DNA of 64,000 nt, taken from contig NZ_PVTF01000006.1 of the NCBI RefSeq assembly GCF_003002815.1, positions 310,001 to 374,000 on the forward strand, read 5' to 3'. The first letter of the stretch is position 1. Every line of letters begins with the position of its first letter. This stretch comes from Umezawaea tangerina (GTDB taxonomy: Bacteria; Actinomycetota; Actinomycetes; Mycobacteriales; Pseudonocardiaceae). Shown here piece after piece: positions 53,182 to 61,620 of the stretch. Both the position numbers and the translations under genes were made by a program. The notes under the pieces are model-generated. The model had not been told where the DNA came from. It searched no databases and saw nothing but the letters and a program-made list of their open reading frames with translations.

Positions 53182-54624
53182 GTGCGGCCGATCTTGCGCG
53201 TGCTCGGGGCGGTTCTGACGAGCGCGGCGATGCTCACGGGGACCGCGGTGGCGGACGCCGACGTGTCCTGGAACGCGCCGGGGATCGACTGGTCGCCGTG
53301 CCCGGACGCACCCGCGGCGGACTGCGGGACCGTGCGGGTGCCGCTCGACTGGGCCGAACCGCACGGCCCTTCCGTCGACCTGGCGGTTTCGCGACTCAAG
53401 GCGTCCGACCCCGCCCGGCGCATCGGCGTCCTGTTCGGCGACCCCGGTGGGCCCGGCGGGTCCGCGGCGGCGTTCGCGCAGTCGGGGTCGTACTTCAGCG
53501 CCGAGGTGCGGGCGCGGTTCGACGTCATCGGGTTCGACCAGCGCGGGACGGGCGGCAGCTCGGTGATCCGGTGCTCACCGGAGGTGCTGGCGAAAGCGCC
53601 GTCGCCCTATCCCGCGGACCAGGCCGCGTTCGACGCGCTGCTCCGGTACAACGCGGAGCTGCGAACGGACTGCCGGGCCCAAGGCGGGCCGTTGTTCGAC
53701 CACGCGAACACCGCGGACGCGGCTCGGGACATGGACTTCGTGCGACGGGCACTGCGGGAGCGCCGGATCAGCTTCGCGGGGATCTCGTACGGGACGCTGC
53801 TGGGAGAGCAGTACGCGGAGCTGTTCGGCGAACACCTGCGGGCGATGGTGCTGGACAGCGTGATCGACCACAGCGCCGACACGACGCGGTTCGTGGTGGA
53901 CCGGGCGGCGTCGGTGGAGGCGTCGTTCGGGGAGTTCGTGAAGTGGTGCGACCGCGACGCGGCGTGCGTTCTGCACGGGCGGGACGTGGTGGCGCTGTGG
54001 GAGGACGCGCTGCGCGGGGCGGACGCGTCGGGGTTTGGGCGGGAGAACCTGCTGGGGTACGTGCACGGGTTGTTGTACGAGCCCGCTTGGGGGGAGATCG
54101 CGTCGGTGATCGAGGCGTTGGCGGCTCCTCCGGGGGTTCGGGAGTGGTTCGAGCCGAACTACGGGTCGATTCGGCAGGCGACCGTGTGCCAGGACTTCTC
54201 GTTGCGGATCAAGGGGTTCGGGGAGTACCGGAGGTTGTACGCGGAGGAGACGCGGGTGGCGCCGCTGATGAGGGGGAGCAGGTTGGGGCACGACGAGGCG
54301 GTCGCTTGTGCGGGGACGCCGGGGAAGGCGGCCAACCCGCCGCATCGGTGGGACGTGCGGCGGGGGCCGAAGGTGCTGCTGGTGAGCTCGCGGTTCGACC
54401 CGGCTACGCCGTACTCGTGGGCGGAGAGCCTGCACCGGCAGGCGCCGGGGAAGACGGCGTTGCTGACGTACGACGGGTGGGGGCATGTGGCTTATCCGCG
54501 GAGTGAGTGCACGCGGGGAGGGGTGGATGGGTATTTGATCGGGTTGGAGGTGCCTGGGGAGGGGGTGCGGTGTGCGGGGGTGGAGGGAGCTGCTTTGGTG
54601 GGGTTCGGTCCTCTCGCTGGGTGA
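53182..54624 (+). CDS. Secreted alpha/beta hydrolase (tripeptidyl-peptidase-like, S33)
   Basis: The GTG at 53182 gives a 480-residue protein with a signal peptide (LRVLGAVLTSAAMLTGTAVADA). The hydrolase core has an oxyanion region GDPGGPGGS, nucleophile Ser202 in GISYG, and a C-terminal TAP-like domain with SRFDPATPYSWAESL (Asp) and WGHVAYPR (His). These enzymes are secreted aminopeptidases of actinomycetes that cut tripeptides or small esters. Confidence 0.9.
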   Translation: MRPILRVLGAVLTSAAMLTGTAVADADVSWNAPGIDWSPCPDAPAADCGTVRVPLDWAEPHGPSVDLAVSRLKASDPARRIGVLFGDPGGPGGSAAAFAQSGSYFSAEVRARFDVIGFDQRGTGGSSVIRCSPEVLAKAPSPYPADQAAFDALLRYNAELRTDCRAQGGPLFDHANTADAARDMDFVRRALRERRISFAGISYGTLLGEQYAELFGEHLRAMVLDSVIDHSADTTRFVVDRAASVEASFGEFVKWCDRDAACVLHGRDVVALWEDALRGADASGFGRENLLGYVHGLLYEPAWGEIASVIEALAAPPGVREWFEPNYGSIRQATVCQDFSLRIKGFGEYRRLYAEETRVAPLMRGSRLGHDEAVACAGTPGKAANPPHRWDVRRGPKVLLVSSRFDPATPYSWAESLHRQAPGKTALLTYDGWGHVAYPRSECTRGGVDGYLIGLEVPGEGVRCAGVEGAALVGFGPLAG

Positions 54625-54714
54625 GCCTGGCTCACTGCCCTCCCCCTGGGAAGGCCGGCCCCCGGCCGTCCCACCCCTGCGCGAAGCCCAGCCCCCGGCG
54701 CGCGATTGTCTCAA

Positions 54715-54769
54715 TGCCCGATCTTCGTTGTCAAGACGATAGAGCTGTCTTGACAACGAAGATCGGGCA
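54715..54769. repeat. 23-bp perfect inverted repeat
   Basis: Positions 54715-54737 and 54747-54769 are exact reverse complements, separated by a 9-nt loop (GATAGAGCT). It lies about 90 bases after the hydrolase gene stop codon and before the hairpin array. No T-run follows. It could be a terminator or the end of a mobile repeat. Confidence 0.85.
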
Positions 54770-54799
54770 GGAGGGCGCTGTGGATCGGGGGCAGAGGGG

Positions 54800-55030
54800 A
54801 AGTCTGGCTTCGCCAGCATCCGACGCTCCGCGCCGGACCAAGCATCCTCGCTGCGCGTCGGACAGGGCATCCTCGGCTTCGCCATTGGACAAGGCATCCG
54901 CGCTTCGCGGCGGACAAGGCATCGGCTGGCGCCGACAAGGCCCCAGGCGCTCCGCGCCGGATGCGCGCTGGCGGGCTTCGCCCAATGGGGTCTTGGCGTG
55001 CTCGCTGCGCTTCGGACCGGGCGGGCGCTT
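54800..55030. repeat. Degenerate ~25-bp repeat array rich in small hairpins
   Basis: Units related to CGGACAAGGCATC start near 54834, 54859, 54886, 54911 and 54933. Between them sit short GC stems with CTTCG or related tetraloops (for example GGCTTCGCC, GCGCTTCGCG, GGGCTTCGCCC). The unit length varies only by one or two bases. No protein-coding interpretation is convincing on either strand. The 26 bases before the next gene are plain. Confidence 0.7.
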
Positions 55031-55056
55031 TGAGCCGGTTGCGTGTGTGCCTGTGG

Positions 55057-55464
55057 TTACGCGAGGGCGTAGGGGACTTCGGCCCAGATGGTTTTGCCCC
55101 AGGTGCGTACTGCGGTGCCCCATTGGTGGGCTAGGCGGTCGACCATGAGGAGGCCGCGGCCGCGGAAGGTGCCGAGTCTGGAGGTGCCTACGACGGGGAG
55201 GGCGTGGGTGTTGGTGTCGTCTACCTCGATGCGGACGTAGTTGGTGTGGGAGGGGTACCAGAGGCGGGCTGAAAGGGGGCGCAGGCCGTGGTCGTAGGCG
55301 TTGCTGACGAGTTCTGTGGTGAGCAGTTCCACGTCTTCGACGAGGTCCGCGCCGAGGGTGCCGAGGGTTCTGCGGATGTGGAGGCGTAGTTCGGCGAGTG
55401 GTGGTGCGGGGTGTTTGCCCAGGTCTAGGTCTAGGTCGACCCGGGTTCGGTGGGTAGTTCGCAT
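55057..55464 (-). CDS. HATPase (RsbW-like) ATP-binding protein
   Basis: The 135-residue protein has the anti-sigma kinase-like HATPase fold: ELLTTELVSNAYDHG (N box), YVRIEVDDTNTHALP (G1 box) and GTFRGRGLLMVDRLAHQWG (G2 region), ending in TIWAEVPYA. Such proteins are RsbW/SpoIIAB-like partner-switching regulators, and STAS proteins are encoded at 52582, 59098 and 59612. Start at the ATG at 55464. Confidence 0.88.
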   Translation of the reverse strand: MRTTHRTRVDLDLDLGKHPAPPLAELRLHIRRTLGTLGADLVEDVELLTTELVSNAYDHGLRPLSARLWYPSHTNYVRIEVDDTNTHALPVVGTSRLGTFRGRGLLMVDRLAHQWGTAVRTWGKTIWAEVPYALA

Positions 55465-55554
55465 CGTGCACCACTCCGATCGTGCCGGGGGACCTGCCGT
55501 CCGGCATGGGGTCGGTTACCCGGAGGGTGGCTTGGGGACACCTCTTTCCTTCCT

Positions 55555-56823
55555 TTAGGTCTTCGGGCGTAGTAGGACGCCGGTGATGGCGTGGTGGCCG
55601 ATGGAGGTGACCTCGATGCGCCACTTGTCCAGGACGACCACGTCGCCGGGGGTTTCGGGGATGCGGCCCAGGGAGACGAGGAGCATGCCGGCGATGGTGG
55701 TGTAGTCGCCGGAAGGGGCGTCGGGGAGTTCTACGCCGAGGTCGACGAGGTCGTGGACGGGGAAGGTGCCGGGGAGGCGGAGGGCGCCGTCGGTTTCGGT
55801 GCGGACGGCGATGATGTCGCGGTCGGTCTCGTCGTAGATCTCGCCGACGATCTCCTCGAGCAGGTCTTCGAGGGTGACGATGCCGGCGACGGCGCCGTGC
55901 TCGTCGATGACGAGGGCGAACTGCTCGCGGGCGGCCTTGAAGCGGCGGAGGGCGTCGGAGACGCGGACGCTGTCGGGGAAGTTGACGATGGGGCGGGCGA
56001 CGTCGGCGACGGTGCCCTCGTCGCCGAGCAGTTCGTGCAGGTGGGCGATGCCGAGGACGTCGTCGAGGTGGCCGTCGTGCACGACGGGGGCGCGGGAGTG
56101 GCCGGAGGCGGCGAGCTCGGTGCGGGCGTCGACCACGGACAGGTCCTTCTGGAGGGTGAAGACGGCTCTGCGGGGGACCAGGACCTCGCGCAGGACGCGC
56201 TCGTGGATCTCCAGGGCGCCGGTGATGATGGTGCGCTGCTCGGTGTTGAGACCGCGCTGGCCCGCGATGAGGTCGCGCAGCTCCTCGGGGCTCAGCTCCT
56301 CCTCGGCGGCCTCGGTGGTGCCTCCGAACATGCGCACGATGACGTCGGTCGACCGGCTCAGCACCCACACGGCGGGCCGGGAGGCGACGGCCAGCGCGTT
56401 GAGCGGGCGGGCGACGAACAGCGACCACGGCAGCGCGTACTGCATGGCCAGCCGCTTGGGCGCCAGCTCGCCGACGACCAGGTTGAAGAAGGCCAGCACG
56501 ACGGTGACCAGGGCGACCGCGACGGCGTCGGCCGCGCCGCCGAGGAAACCGAACAACGGGGCCACCGGGGCGGCCAACGACACCGCGGCGGTGGCCGAGG
56601 CGAGGTAACCGGCGAGGGTGATGCCGATCTGGACGGTGGCCAGGAACCGGTTGGGGTCGCGGGCCAGCTTCAACAGGGTCGTGGCGGTCCGGCCGCCACG
56701 GCGCTCCAGCTGCTTGAGCTGCCCCTGCCGCAACGAGATCAGGGCGATCTCACTGCCCGCGAACAGGGCGTTCACCAGTACCAGCACCGCGACCAGGGTG
56801 ATGTCGAACCAATATCCGTCCAC
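55555..56823 (-). CDS. CNNM/CorC-type transporter (hemolysin family)
   Basis: The 422-residue protein has a DUF21/CNNM membrane domain (about residues 1-190: TLVAVLVLVNALFAGSEIALISL, TLAGYLASATAAVSLAAPV, AFFNLVVGELAPKRLAMQY). A CBS pair follows (about 205-330) and a CorC_HlyC domain (LPGTFPVHDLVDLGVELPDAPSGDYTTIAGMLL). Members transport or regulate Mg2+ or other cations. The GTG at 56823 is the start. Confidence 0.93.
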   Translation of the reverse strand: MDGYWFDITLVAVLVLVNALFAGSEIALISLRQGQLKQLERRGGRTATTLLKLARDPNRFLATVQIGITLAGYLASATAAVSLAAPVAPLFGFLGGAADAVAVALVTVVLAFFNLVVGELAPKRLAMQYALPWSLFVARPLNALAVASRPAVWVLSRSTDVIVRMFGGTTEAAEEELSPEELRDLIAGQRGLNTEQRTIITGALEIHERVLREVLVPRRAVFTLQKDLSVVDARTELAASGHSRAPVVHDGHLDDVLGIAHLHELLGDEGTVADVARPIVNFPDSVRVSDALRRFKAAREQFALVIDEHGAVAGIVTLEDLLEEIVGEIYDETDRDIIAVRTETDGALRLPGTFPVHDLVDLGVELPDAPSGDYTTIAGMLLVSLGRIPETPGDVVVLDKWRIEVTSIGHHAITGVLLRPKT

Positions 56824-57083
56824 TGTGGACAGTGCTCCCGACTGTGAGGATGAGCGGCCACGCTAACAGGGCGTCCCCGGCTTTCGTCACGGGTGACCGA
56901 ACCCCGGGGGGCACGAAACCGCACGGCGTCTCGACACGGCGCCCCCGGCGGTCGGATCGCATTCGTCCGATCGCCATAGCCGACGCGAAAGGCAATGGGA
57001 GAAAATTCACCGGTACGTGTTGTTTACCGATTTCGGCCTCCGCTCCGCGCACGCACCGTCCCGCGCTCCCCTACGCTCGCGAA

Positions 57084-57458
57084 ATGAGCATCGACAACGC
57101 CGATCCGGTGGCGGTGTTGCGCACCGCGGTGCAAGTGGCATCGGCCCCCCTGTTCCGCCTCAACGACCAGCCGAGCCGACGGCCGAGCCCCGTCGTGGGC
57201 GAGGCGGTGAACCGCGCGCTCGGCGCCTTCGTGGCCACGGCGAGACCCGTGCAGGCGCAGTTGGCGGCGCTGATCAGCGCCGATCCGCTCGGGCCGGTGG
57301 CGACGGCGGTCAACCACGTGCGCCTGGCGTTCGGCCACTTCGGCACCGACGAGGACCGGCTCGACGCCGCGTGCGCGGAACTGGACGCCGCCCGGAAGGC
57401 GCTCGACGGGCAGGAGGCCGAGGACCTGCCGAATCTGCATCCACCGATCAGGGGATGA
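57084..57458 (+). CDS. Hypothetical helical protein
   Basis: The 124-residue protein begins at the ATG at 57084. It is Ala-rich and helical (PVAVLRTAVQVASAPLFRL, AVNRALGAFVATARPVQAQLAALI, LDAACAELDAARKALDG). No domain recognised. The 260 bases upstream, back to the CNNM gene, show no other gene. Confidence 0.55.
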   Translation: MSIDNADPVAVLRTAVQVASAPLFRLNDQPSRRPSPVVGEAVNRALGAFVATARPVQAQLAALISADPLGPVATAVNHVRLAFGHFGTDEDRLDAACAELDAARKALDGQEAEDLPNLHPPIRG

Positions 57459-57615
57459 CCCGGCATTGCGCCGCCATTCGGTGACGCGGCGCGATCGCAT
57501 AGCCGACGGAATAGCACGATAGGGCGGCGAAATACCGCTCACGGGAATTCCCGGAATTCCGCGACGTCACCGGAAGAGGCGGAGTCCGGAAACCACGACC
57601 AGAGCAGGGAGACAC

Positions 57616-58455
57616 GTGTCGACCCGAACCCGCGCGACAAGGTGGGCGTTCCGCGTCACCGCGGTCACCGTGACGGTGGCGCTGCTGGCCACGACGAGGG
57701 CGCCCGCCGACGCGGACATCCCGCTGCCGAAGGGCTCGGCCGACCACTTCGCCGGGTCGCAGATCGCCCGGTACGAGGGCGTCGACGCGACCCCGCGGTC
57801 CCCCAGGGCGATGACGGCGGACGCGGTCGAGGGCATCGACGTGAGCAGCCACCAGGGCGAGGTCGACTGGACCGCGCACTGGAACGACGGCAAGCGGTTC
57901 GCCTACGTCAAGGCCTCCGAGGGCACCGGCTACCTCAACCCCGGCTTCGGGGCCCAGTACCGGGGCGCGGCGGCGGTCGGCATGCTGCGCGGCGCCTACC
58001 ACTTCGCGCTGCCCGACCGGTCCGACGGCGCCACCCAGGCGGCGTACTTCGTGGACAACGGCGGCGGCTGGTCGTCCGACGGCCGCACGCTGCCCGGTGT
58101 GCTCGACATCGAGTACAACCCGTACGGCGACGTCTGCTACGGCATGGCGGGCGAGGCGATGGTGGCCTGGATCCGCGGCTTCAGCGACGCCTACACCGCC
58201 CGTACCGGTCGTCCACCGGTGATCTACACCTCGACGCACTGGTGGGCCCAGTGCACCGGGAACCTCGGCGACTTCAGCGCCACCAACCCGCTGTGGGTGG
58301 CGCGGTACTCCGAGAGCGTCGGCGAGCTGCCCCACCCGTGGCCGGTGCACACGATCTGGCAGCACACGTCCACGCCGCTCGACCAGAACACGTTCAACGG
58401 GACCTACGAGCGCCTGCTCGCGCTCAGCGGCGGCGACGTGCGGGCCCGGCGCTGA
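57616..58455 (+). CDS. Secreted GH25 lysozyme
   Basis: The GTG at 57616 is preceded by CAGGGAG. The 279-residue protein has a signal peptide (AFRVTAVTVTVALLATTRAPADA) and a GH25 domain from about residue 70: GIDVSSHQGEVDW, FAYVKASEGTGYLNPGF, LRGAYHFALP, VLDIEYNPYG (catalytic Asp/Glu), PPVIYTSTHWW and IWQHTST. It cleaves peptidoglycan; it may act in wall remodelling or competition. Confidence 0.93.
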   Translation: MSTRTRATRWAFRVTAVTVTVALLATTRAPADADIPLPKGSADHFAGSQIARYEGVDATPRSPRAMTADAVEGIDVSSHQGEVDWTAHWNDGKRFAYVKASEGTGYLNPGFGAQYRGAAAVGMLRGAYHFALPDRSDGATQAAYFVDNGGGWSSDGRTLPGVLDIEYNPYGDVCYGMAGEAMVAWIRGFSDAYTARTGRPPVIYTSTHWWAQCTGNLGDFSATNPLWVARYSESVGELPHPWPVHTIWQHTSTPLDQNTFNGTYERLLALSGGDVRARR

Positions 58456-58461
58456 CGCCGG

Positions 58462-58866
58462 TCAGCCCGCGGACTCGGGGATCTCGGCCCACACGGTCTT
58501 GCGGTCGGGGTACCGGTCCACGCCCCAGGCGGCACCCAGCGACTTGATCAGCACGAGGCCGCGGCCCCGGAACTCCCCCAGCGTCGACGTGCCCGGCTTG
58601 GGCAGCAGGTCCGGGTTGCCGTCGTCGACCTCCAGCCGCACGACGGCGGGCGCGCTCCGGCGCTCCAGCCGCAGCAGGCGGGGCGCTCGGGCGTGCTCGT
58701 AGGCGTTGGCGGCCAGCTCCGTGGCGATCAGCTCGGTGTCGGCGACGAGGTCGGGGTCGAGGTCCTCCAGCAGCGTCCGGATCCAGGCGCGGACCTCCGA
58801 GAGCGGCGGTGTGTCGTGGTCGTCGAGGTCGAACTGGTGGTACGGGTGCGTCGTCGGCGCGCTCAC
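58462..58866 (-). CDS. HATPase (RsbW-like) ATP-binding protein
   Basis: I choose the GTG at 58866 with AGGAG 7 nt upstream; the product has 134 residues. The HATPase motifs are clear: DTELIATELAANAYEHA (N box), VRLEVDDGNPDLLP (G1), FRGRGLVLIKSLGAAWG (G2), ending VWAEIPES. It resembles the 55057 protein over its full length, so the two are paralogues, and STAS genes lie next to it. Confidence 0.9.
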   Translation of the reverse strand: MSAPTTHPYHQFDLDDHDTPPLSEVRAWIRTLLEDLDPDLVADTELIATELAANAYEHARAPRLLRLERRSAPAVVRLEVDDGNPDLLPKPGTSTLGEFRGRGLVLIKSLGAAWGVDRYPDRKTVWAEIPESAG

Positions 58867-59097
58867 CTGACTCCTCAGCTGGTGCGACCGCGGTCGGTTC
58901 GAGGACGGCGGGTGGTGGGTGACGGCTACCCGGCCGGGTCGCCCGTCACACGTCAGACTGTAGAGACCGGCACCGGGGTGGGCCATCGACGCCCGCGAAG
59001 TCGTCCTCAGCCTGTCCGGTGCGCGACGCGCGGACGAGGTTCCCCGGTGGTCGGCCGGCGGCACTAGGCTGTCGTGCACCACGAGACGAGGAATGCG

Positions 59098-59508
59098 ATG
59101 CCCCGTAGTTCTGTGCACGACGCAGGGTCCGGCTCTGGCCCCGATCACAGCACCCCCTTGCGGGTGCTGACCGAGAACGTCGACGGTGCGCTCGTCGTGC
59201 GGGTGGCCGGGGAGATCGACATGAACACCGCGCCCAAGCTGGGCGAGCACCTCACCGCCGCCTTCGCCGCCGCTGCCGCCGACGAGGCGAAGCCCGCGGT
59301 GGTGGTCGACTTCGGCGACGTGGAGTTCCTCGCCTCGATCGGCCTGTCGCTGCTCGTGGCGAACCACCAGCTCGGCGCGGCCAACGGCACCCCCATGCAC
59401 CTGGTCGTCTCGTCGCGGGCCGTGCTGCGGTCGATCACGTCGGCCGCGCTCGACCGGCTGTTCACCCTGCACCGCAGCGTCGACGAAGCGGTGGCGGCCA
59501 CCCGCTAG
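59098..59508 (+). CDS. STAS-domain anti-anti-sigma factor
   Basis: The ATG at 59098 has an ACGAGG site and is preferred over one eight codons upstream; 136 residues. The STAS core is ALVVRVAGEIDMNTAPKLGEHL, PAVVVDFGDVEFLASIGLSLLVANHQL, MHLVVSSRAVLRSITSAAL. The Ser in LASIG is the expected phosphorylation site. Divergent from the RsbW-like gene at 58866, it is its most likely partner. Confidence 0.9.
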   Translation: MPRSSVHDAGSGSGPDHSTPLRVLTENVDGALVVRVAGEIDMNTAPKLGEHLTAAFAAAAADEAKPAVVVDFGDVEFLASIGLSLLVANHQLGAANGTPMHLVVSSRAVLRSITSAALDRLFTLHRSVDEAVAATR

Positions 59509-59611
59509 CGCCGAACAGGCCGGGGTTCCCGCTGGTCAGACGGCTCAAACCTCGAACCGCCATGATTTTTCCAGTGTGGCCGAACGGCTCGCGGACCGCC
59601 ATCATGGGCTG

Positions 59612-59962
59612 ATGACCTCGCCCGATGGCTCGACGAAATCCACCTCCAGAGATGTCCCGACCGTGCTGCGCATGACCGGTGAGATCGACATGTCCAACAG
59701 CGACGCGCTGCGCGAGCAGGTCGTCGAAGCGCTCGACGAGGGCACTCCGGCGCTCGTGCTCGACATGTCCGAGGTGACGTTCTTCGCCTCCTCCGGCATC
59801 GCCGCCCTCGCCCACGCCAGGGAGTACGGCAAGCAGCTCGGCGGCAGGCCCGTGCACGTGGTGGCGAGCCGGAGCGTGCGGCGCTCCCTGGAGGCGACGG
59901 CCATGGACCAGCTCCTGCCGCTGCACCCGACGCTCGAGGACGCGCTGAACGCGGTGCGCTGA
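59612..59962 (+). CDS. STAS-domain anti-anti-sigma factor
   Basis: From the ATG at 59612, 116 residues. STAS elements: PTVLRMTGEIDMSNSDALREQV, PALVLDMSEVTFFASSGIAALAHAREYG, VHVVASRSVRRSLEATAM. Ser in FFASSG is the expected phosphorylation site. It is one of three STAS proteins in this 8-kb region and lies upstream of a stand-alone response regulator. Confidence 0.9.
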   Translation: MTSPDGSTKSTSRDVPTVLRMTGEIDMSNSDALREQVVEALDEGTPALVLDMSEVTFFASSGIAALAHAREYGKQLGGRPVHVVASRSVRRSLEATAMDQLLPLHPTLEDALNAVR

Positions 59963-60058
59963 CCCAGGACGTTCGTAGGTGGACGGGGTCGGTTCCGAGC
60001 CGCGCACGTGGCACCATGGTCCGGCACTGTCCCACCACGAACGGACCGCGCCGTGCCC

Positions 60059-60508
60059 ATGCTCCCCGGAACGATGATCGACGTGCTCCTGGTCGAGGAC
60101 GATCCGGGTGACGCGCTGATGACGGTGGAGGCGTTCGAGTACTACAAGGTCGCCAACCGGCTGCACGTGGTGCGCGACGGGATCCAGGCGATGGACTACC
60201 TGCACCGGCGGGGCGAGTACGCCGATGCCGAACGGCCGGGTTTGGTGCTGCTCGACCTCGACCTGCCCAGGATGGACGGCCACGAGGTGCTGGACCTGAT
60301 CAAGTCCGATGAGGACCTGCGGACCATCCCGGTGGTCATGCTGACGACGTCCACAGCGGACGAGGACATCCTGCGCGCCTACCACCGGCACGCCAACGCC
60401 TACGTGGTGAAGCCGGTGGACTTCGACGCGTTCGTCGGGGCCGTCCGGCAGATCGAGGACTTCTTCATCTCCGTGGTCGCGAAGCCGAGTCCCACCCAGC
60501 TCGTCTGA
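60059..60508 (+). CDS. Rcp1-like stand-alone response regulator
   Basis: The ATG at 60059 or GTG at 60053 starts a 149- or 151-residue protein. It is a receiver domain only: IDVLLVEDDPGDALM, LVLLDLDLPRMDG with phosphoacceptor Asp66, VVMLTTSTADED and AYVVKPVDFDAF (Lys). There is no output domain, as in the Rcp1 group that receives phosphate from phytochrome-like kinases. It may work with the neighbouring partner-switching genes. Confidence 0.9.
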   Translation: MLPGTMIDVLLVEDDPGDALMTVEAFEYYKVANRLHVVRDGIQAMDYLHRRGEYADAERPGLVLLDLDLPRMDGHEVLDLIKSDEDLRTIPVVMLTTSTADEDILRAYHRHANAYVVKPVDFDAFVGAVRQIEDFFISVVAKPSPTQLV

Positions 60509-60517
60509 CCCTCCCGC

Positions 60518-61075
60518 TCAGCTCGCGGCGACCAGTGCCGCGGCGGCCGCGCGGGCGTGGTCGGCCTGCCCTGGGTCGTCGAGGACGGCCGCGCTGACCA
60601 TCGCGCCCTCGGCGAGCAGGAACAGCTGCGGCGCCAAGGCGTCGGGCAGTCCCGCCGCCGAGACCAGCTCCGCGAGCTGCCCGGCGAACGCCCGCTTGTG
60701 CTCGCGCGCCAGTCGCGCCACGACGGCGGAGGTCGCCCCCAGCTCGCCGTAGCCGTTGACCCACGCGCACCCGCGGAAGCCGGGCTCGCGGAACCAGTCA
60801 CCAAGCCAGTCGAACACCGCCAGGACCCGGTCGCGCGGGTTGTCCACCGCCGCGACGAACGCCGCGAGCGAGCCGCGCCAGCGCAGGTCGCGCCGCCCGA
60901 GGTAGGCCTCGACCAGCTGCTCCTTGGCCGGGTACAGCGCGTAGAGCCGCTTGAGGGACACGCCGGAGCCGCCGCGGATCTCGTCCATGCCGACGGACTG
61001 GACGCCGCGGGCGTAGAAGAGGTCCTCCGCGGTGTCCAGCAGCCTGGTGCGCGCGGTGTCGTCGTCGAGGGGCAT
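60518..61075 (-). CDS. TetR-family regulator
   Basis: From the ATG at 61075, 185 residues. The HTH is [53 protein letters not shown], and the C-terminal domain is helical ([41 protein letters not shown]). Divergent from the DUF1348 gene, with a 14-bp inverted repeat between. Confidence 0.9.
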   Translation of the reverse strand: MPLDDDTARTRLLDTAEDLFYARGVQSVGMDEIRGGSGVSLKRLYALYPAKEQLVEAYLGRRDLRWRGSLAAFVAAVDNPRDRVLAVFDWLGDWFREPGFRGCAWVNGYGELGATSAVVARLAREHKRAFAGQLAELVSAAGLPDALAPQLFLLAEGAMVSAAVLDDPGQADHARAAAAALVAAS

Positions 61076-61105
61076 GCGGGATCCGACCGGTCGGGGTTGC
61101 CTGGG

Positions 61106-61143
61106 GAACGTGCGTTCTCTACGGTACCGGAGAACGCACGTTC
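61106..61143. promoter_or_regulatory. 14-bp inverted repeat, probable TetR operator
   Basis: GAACGTGCGTTCTC at 61106-61119 and its exact reverse complement at 61130-61143, spaced by 10 bases, lie between the TetR (61075) and DUF1348 (61162) starts. A dimer pair of TetR proteins could bind both. Confidence 0.85.
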
Positions 61144-61161
61144 TCACTCGGAGGCGCACCC

Positions 61162-61617
61162 GTGGACCGACCACCACTCCCCCCGTTCACCCTCGAGACC
61201 GCCTTGCGGAAGGTCCAGGCCGCGGAGGACGCCTGGAACACCCGCGACCCGGAACGGGTCTCGCTCGCCTACAGCGAGGACTCGGTGTGGCGCAACCGCG
61301 ACACCTTCGTCCGCGGCCGGGCGGAGATCGTGGAGCTGCTGACCCGGAAGTGGCGGCGGGAGCTCGACTACGCGTTGCGGAAGTCGTTGTGGGCCTTCAC
61401 CGACGACCGCATCGCCGTGCGCTTCCAGTACGAGTGCCGCGACGCCGGGGGCACCTGGTACCGCAGCTACGGCAACGAGAACTGGGAGTTCGACGCCCAC
61501 GGGCTGATGACGAGGCGGGAGGCGAGCATCAACGACGTGGTGATCGCCGAGTCGCAGCGGCGCATCTTCGGGCCGCGGCCCGAGTCCGAACGCGACTCGA
61601 CGATCCCGCTGCGCTGA
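61162..61617 (+). CDS. DUF1348 (SnoaL/NTF2-like) protein
   Basis: The GTG at 61162 gives 151 residues with the DUF1348 pattern: [88 protein letters not shown]. The fold is a SnoaL/NTF2-like cone. The function is not known; in many genomes it is next to a TetR regulator, as here. Confidence 0.9.
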   Translation: MDRPPLPPFTLETALRKVQAAEDAWNTRDPERVSLAYSEDSVWRNRDTFVRGRAEIVELLTRKWRRELDYALRKSLWAFTDDRIAVRFQYECRDAGGTWYRSYGNENWEFDAHGLMTRREASINDVVIAESQRRIFGPRPESERDSTIPLR

Positions 61618-61620
61618 CCG

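Noticed and set aside
54800-55030. CRISPR array
   Set aside because: The units are degenerate and about 25 bp in total with no unique spacers of even length, and no cas genes are near.
54731-56428. 565-codon minus-strand frame over the hairpin array and transporter
   Set aside because: Arg/Pro/His repeats caused by GC-rich out-of-frame reading of the CNNM and HATPase genes.
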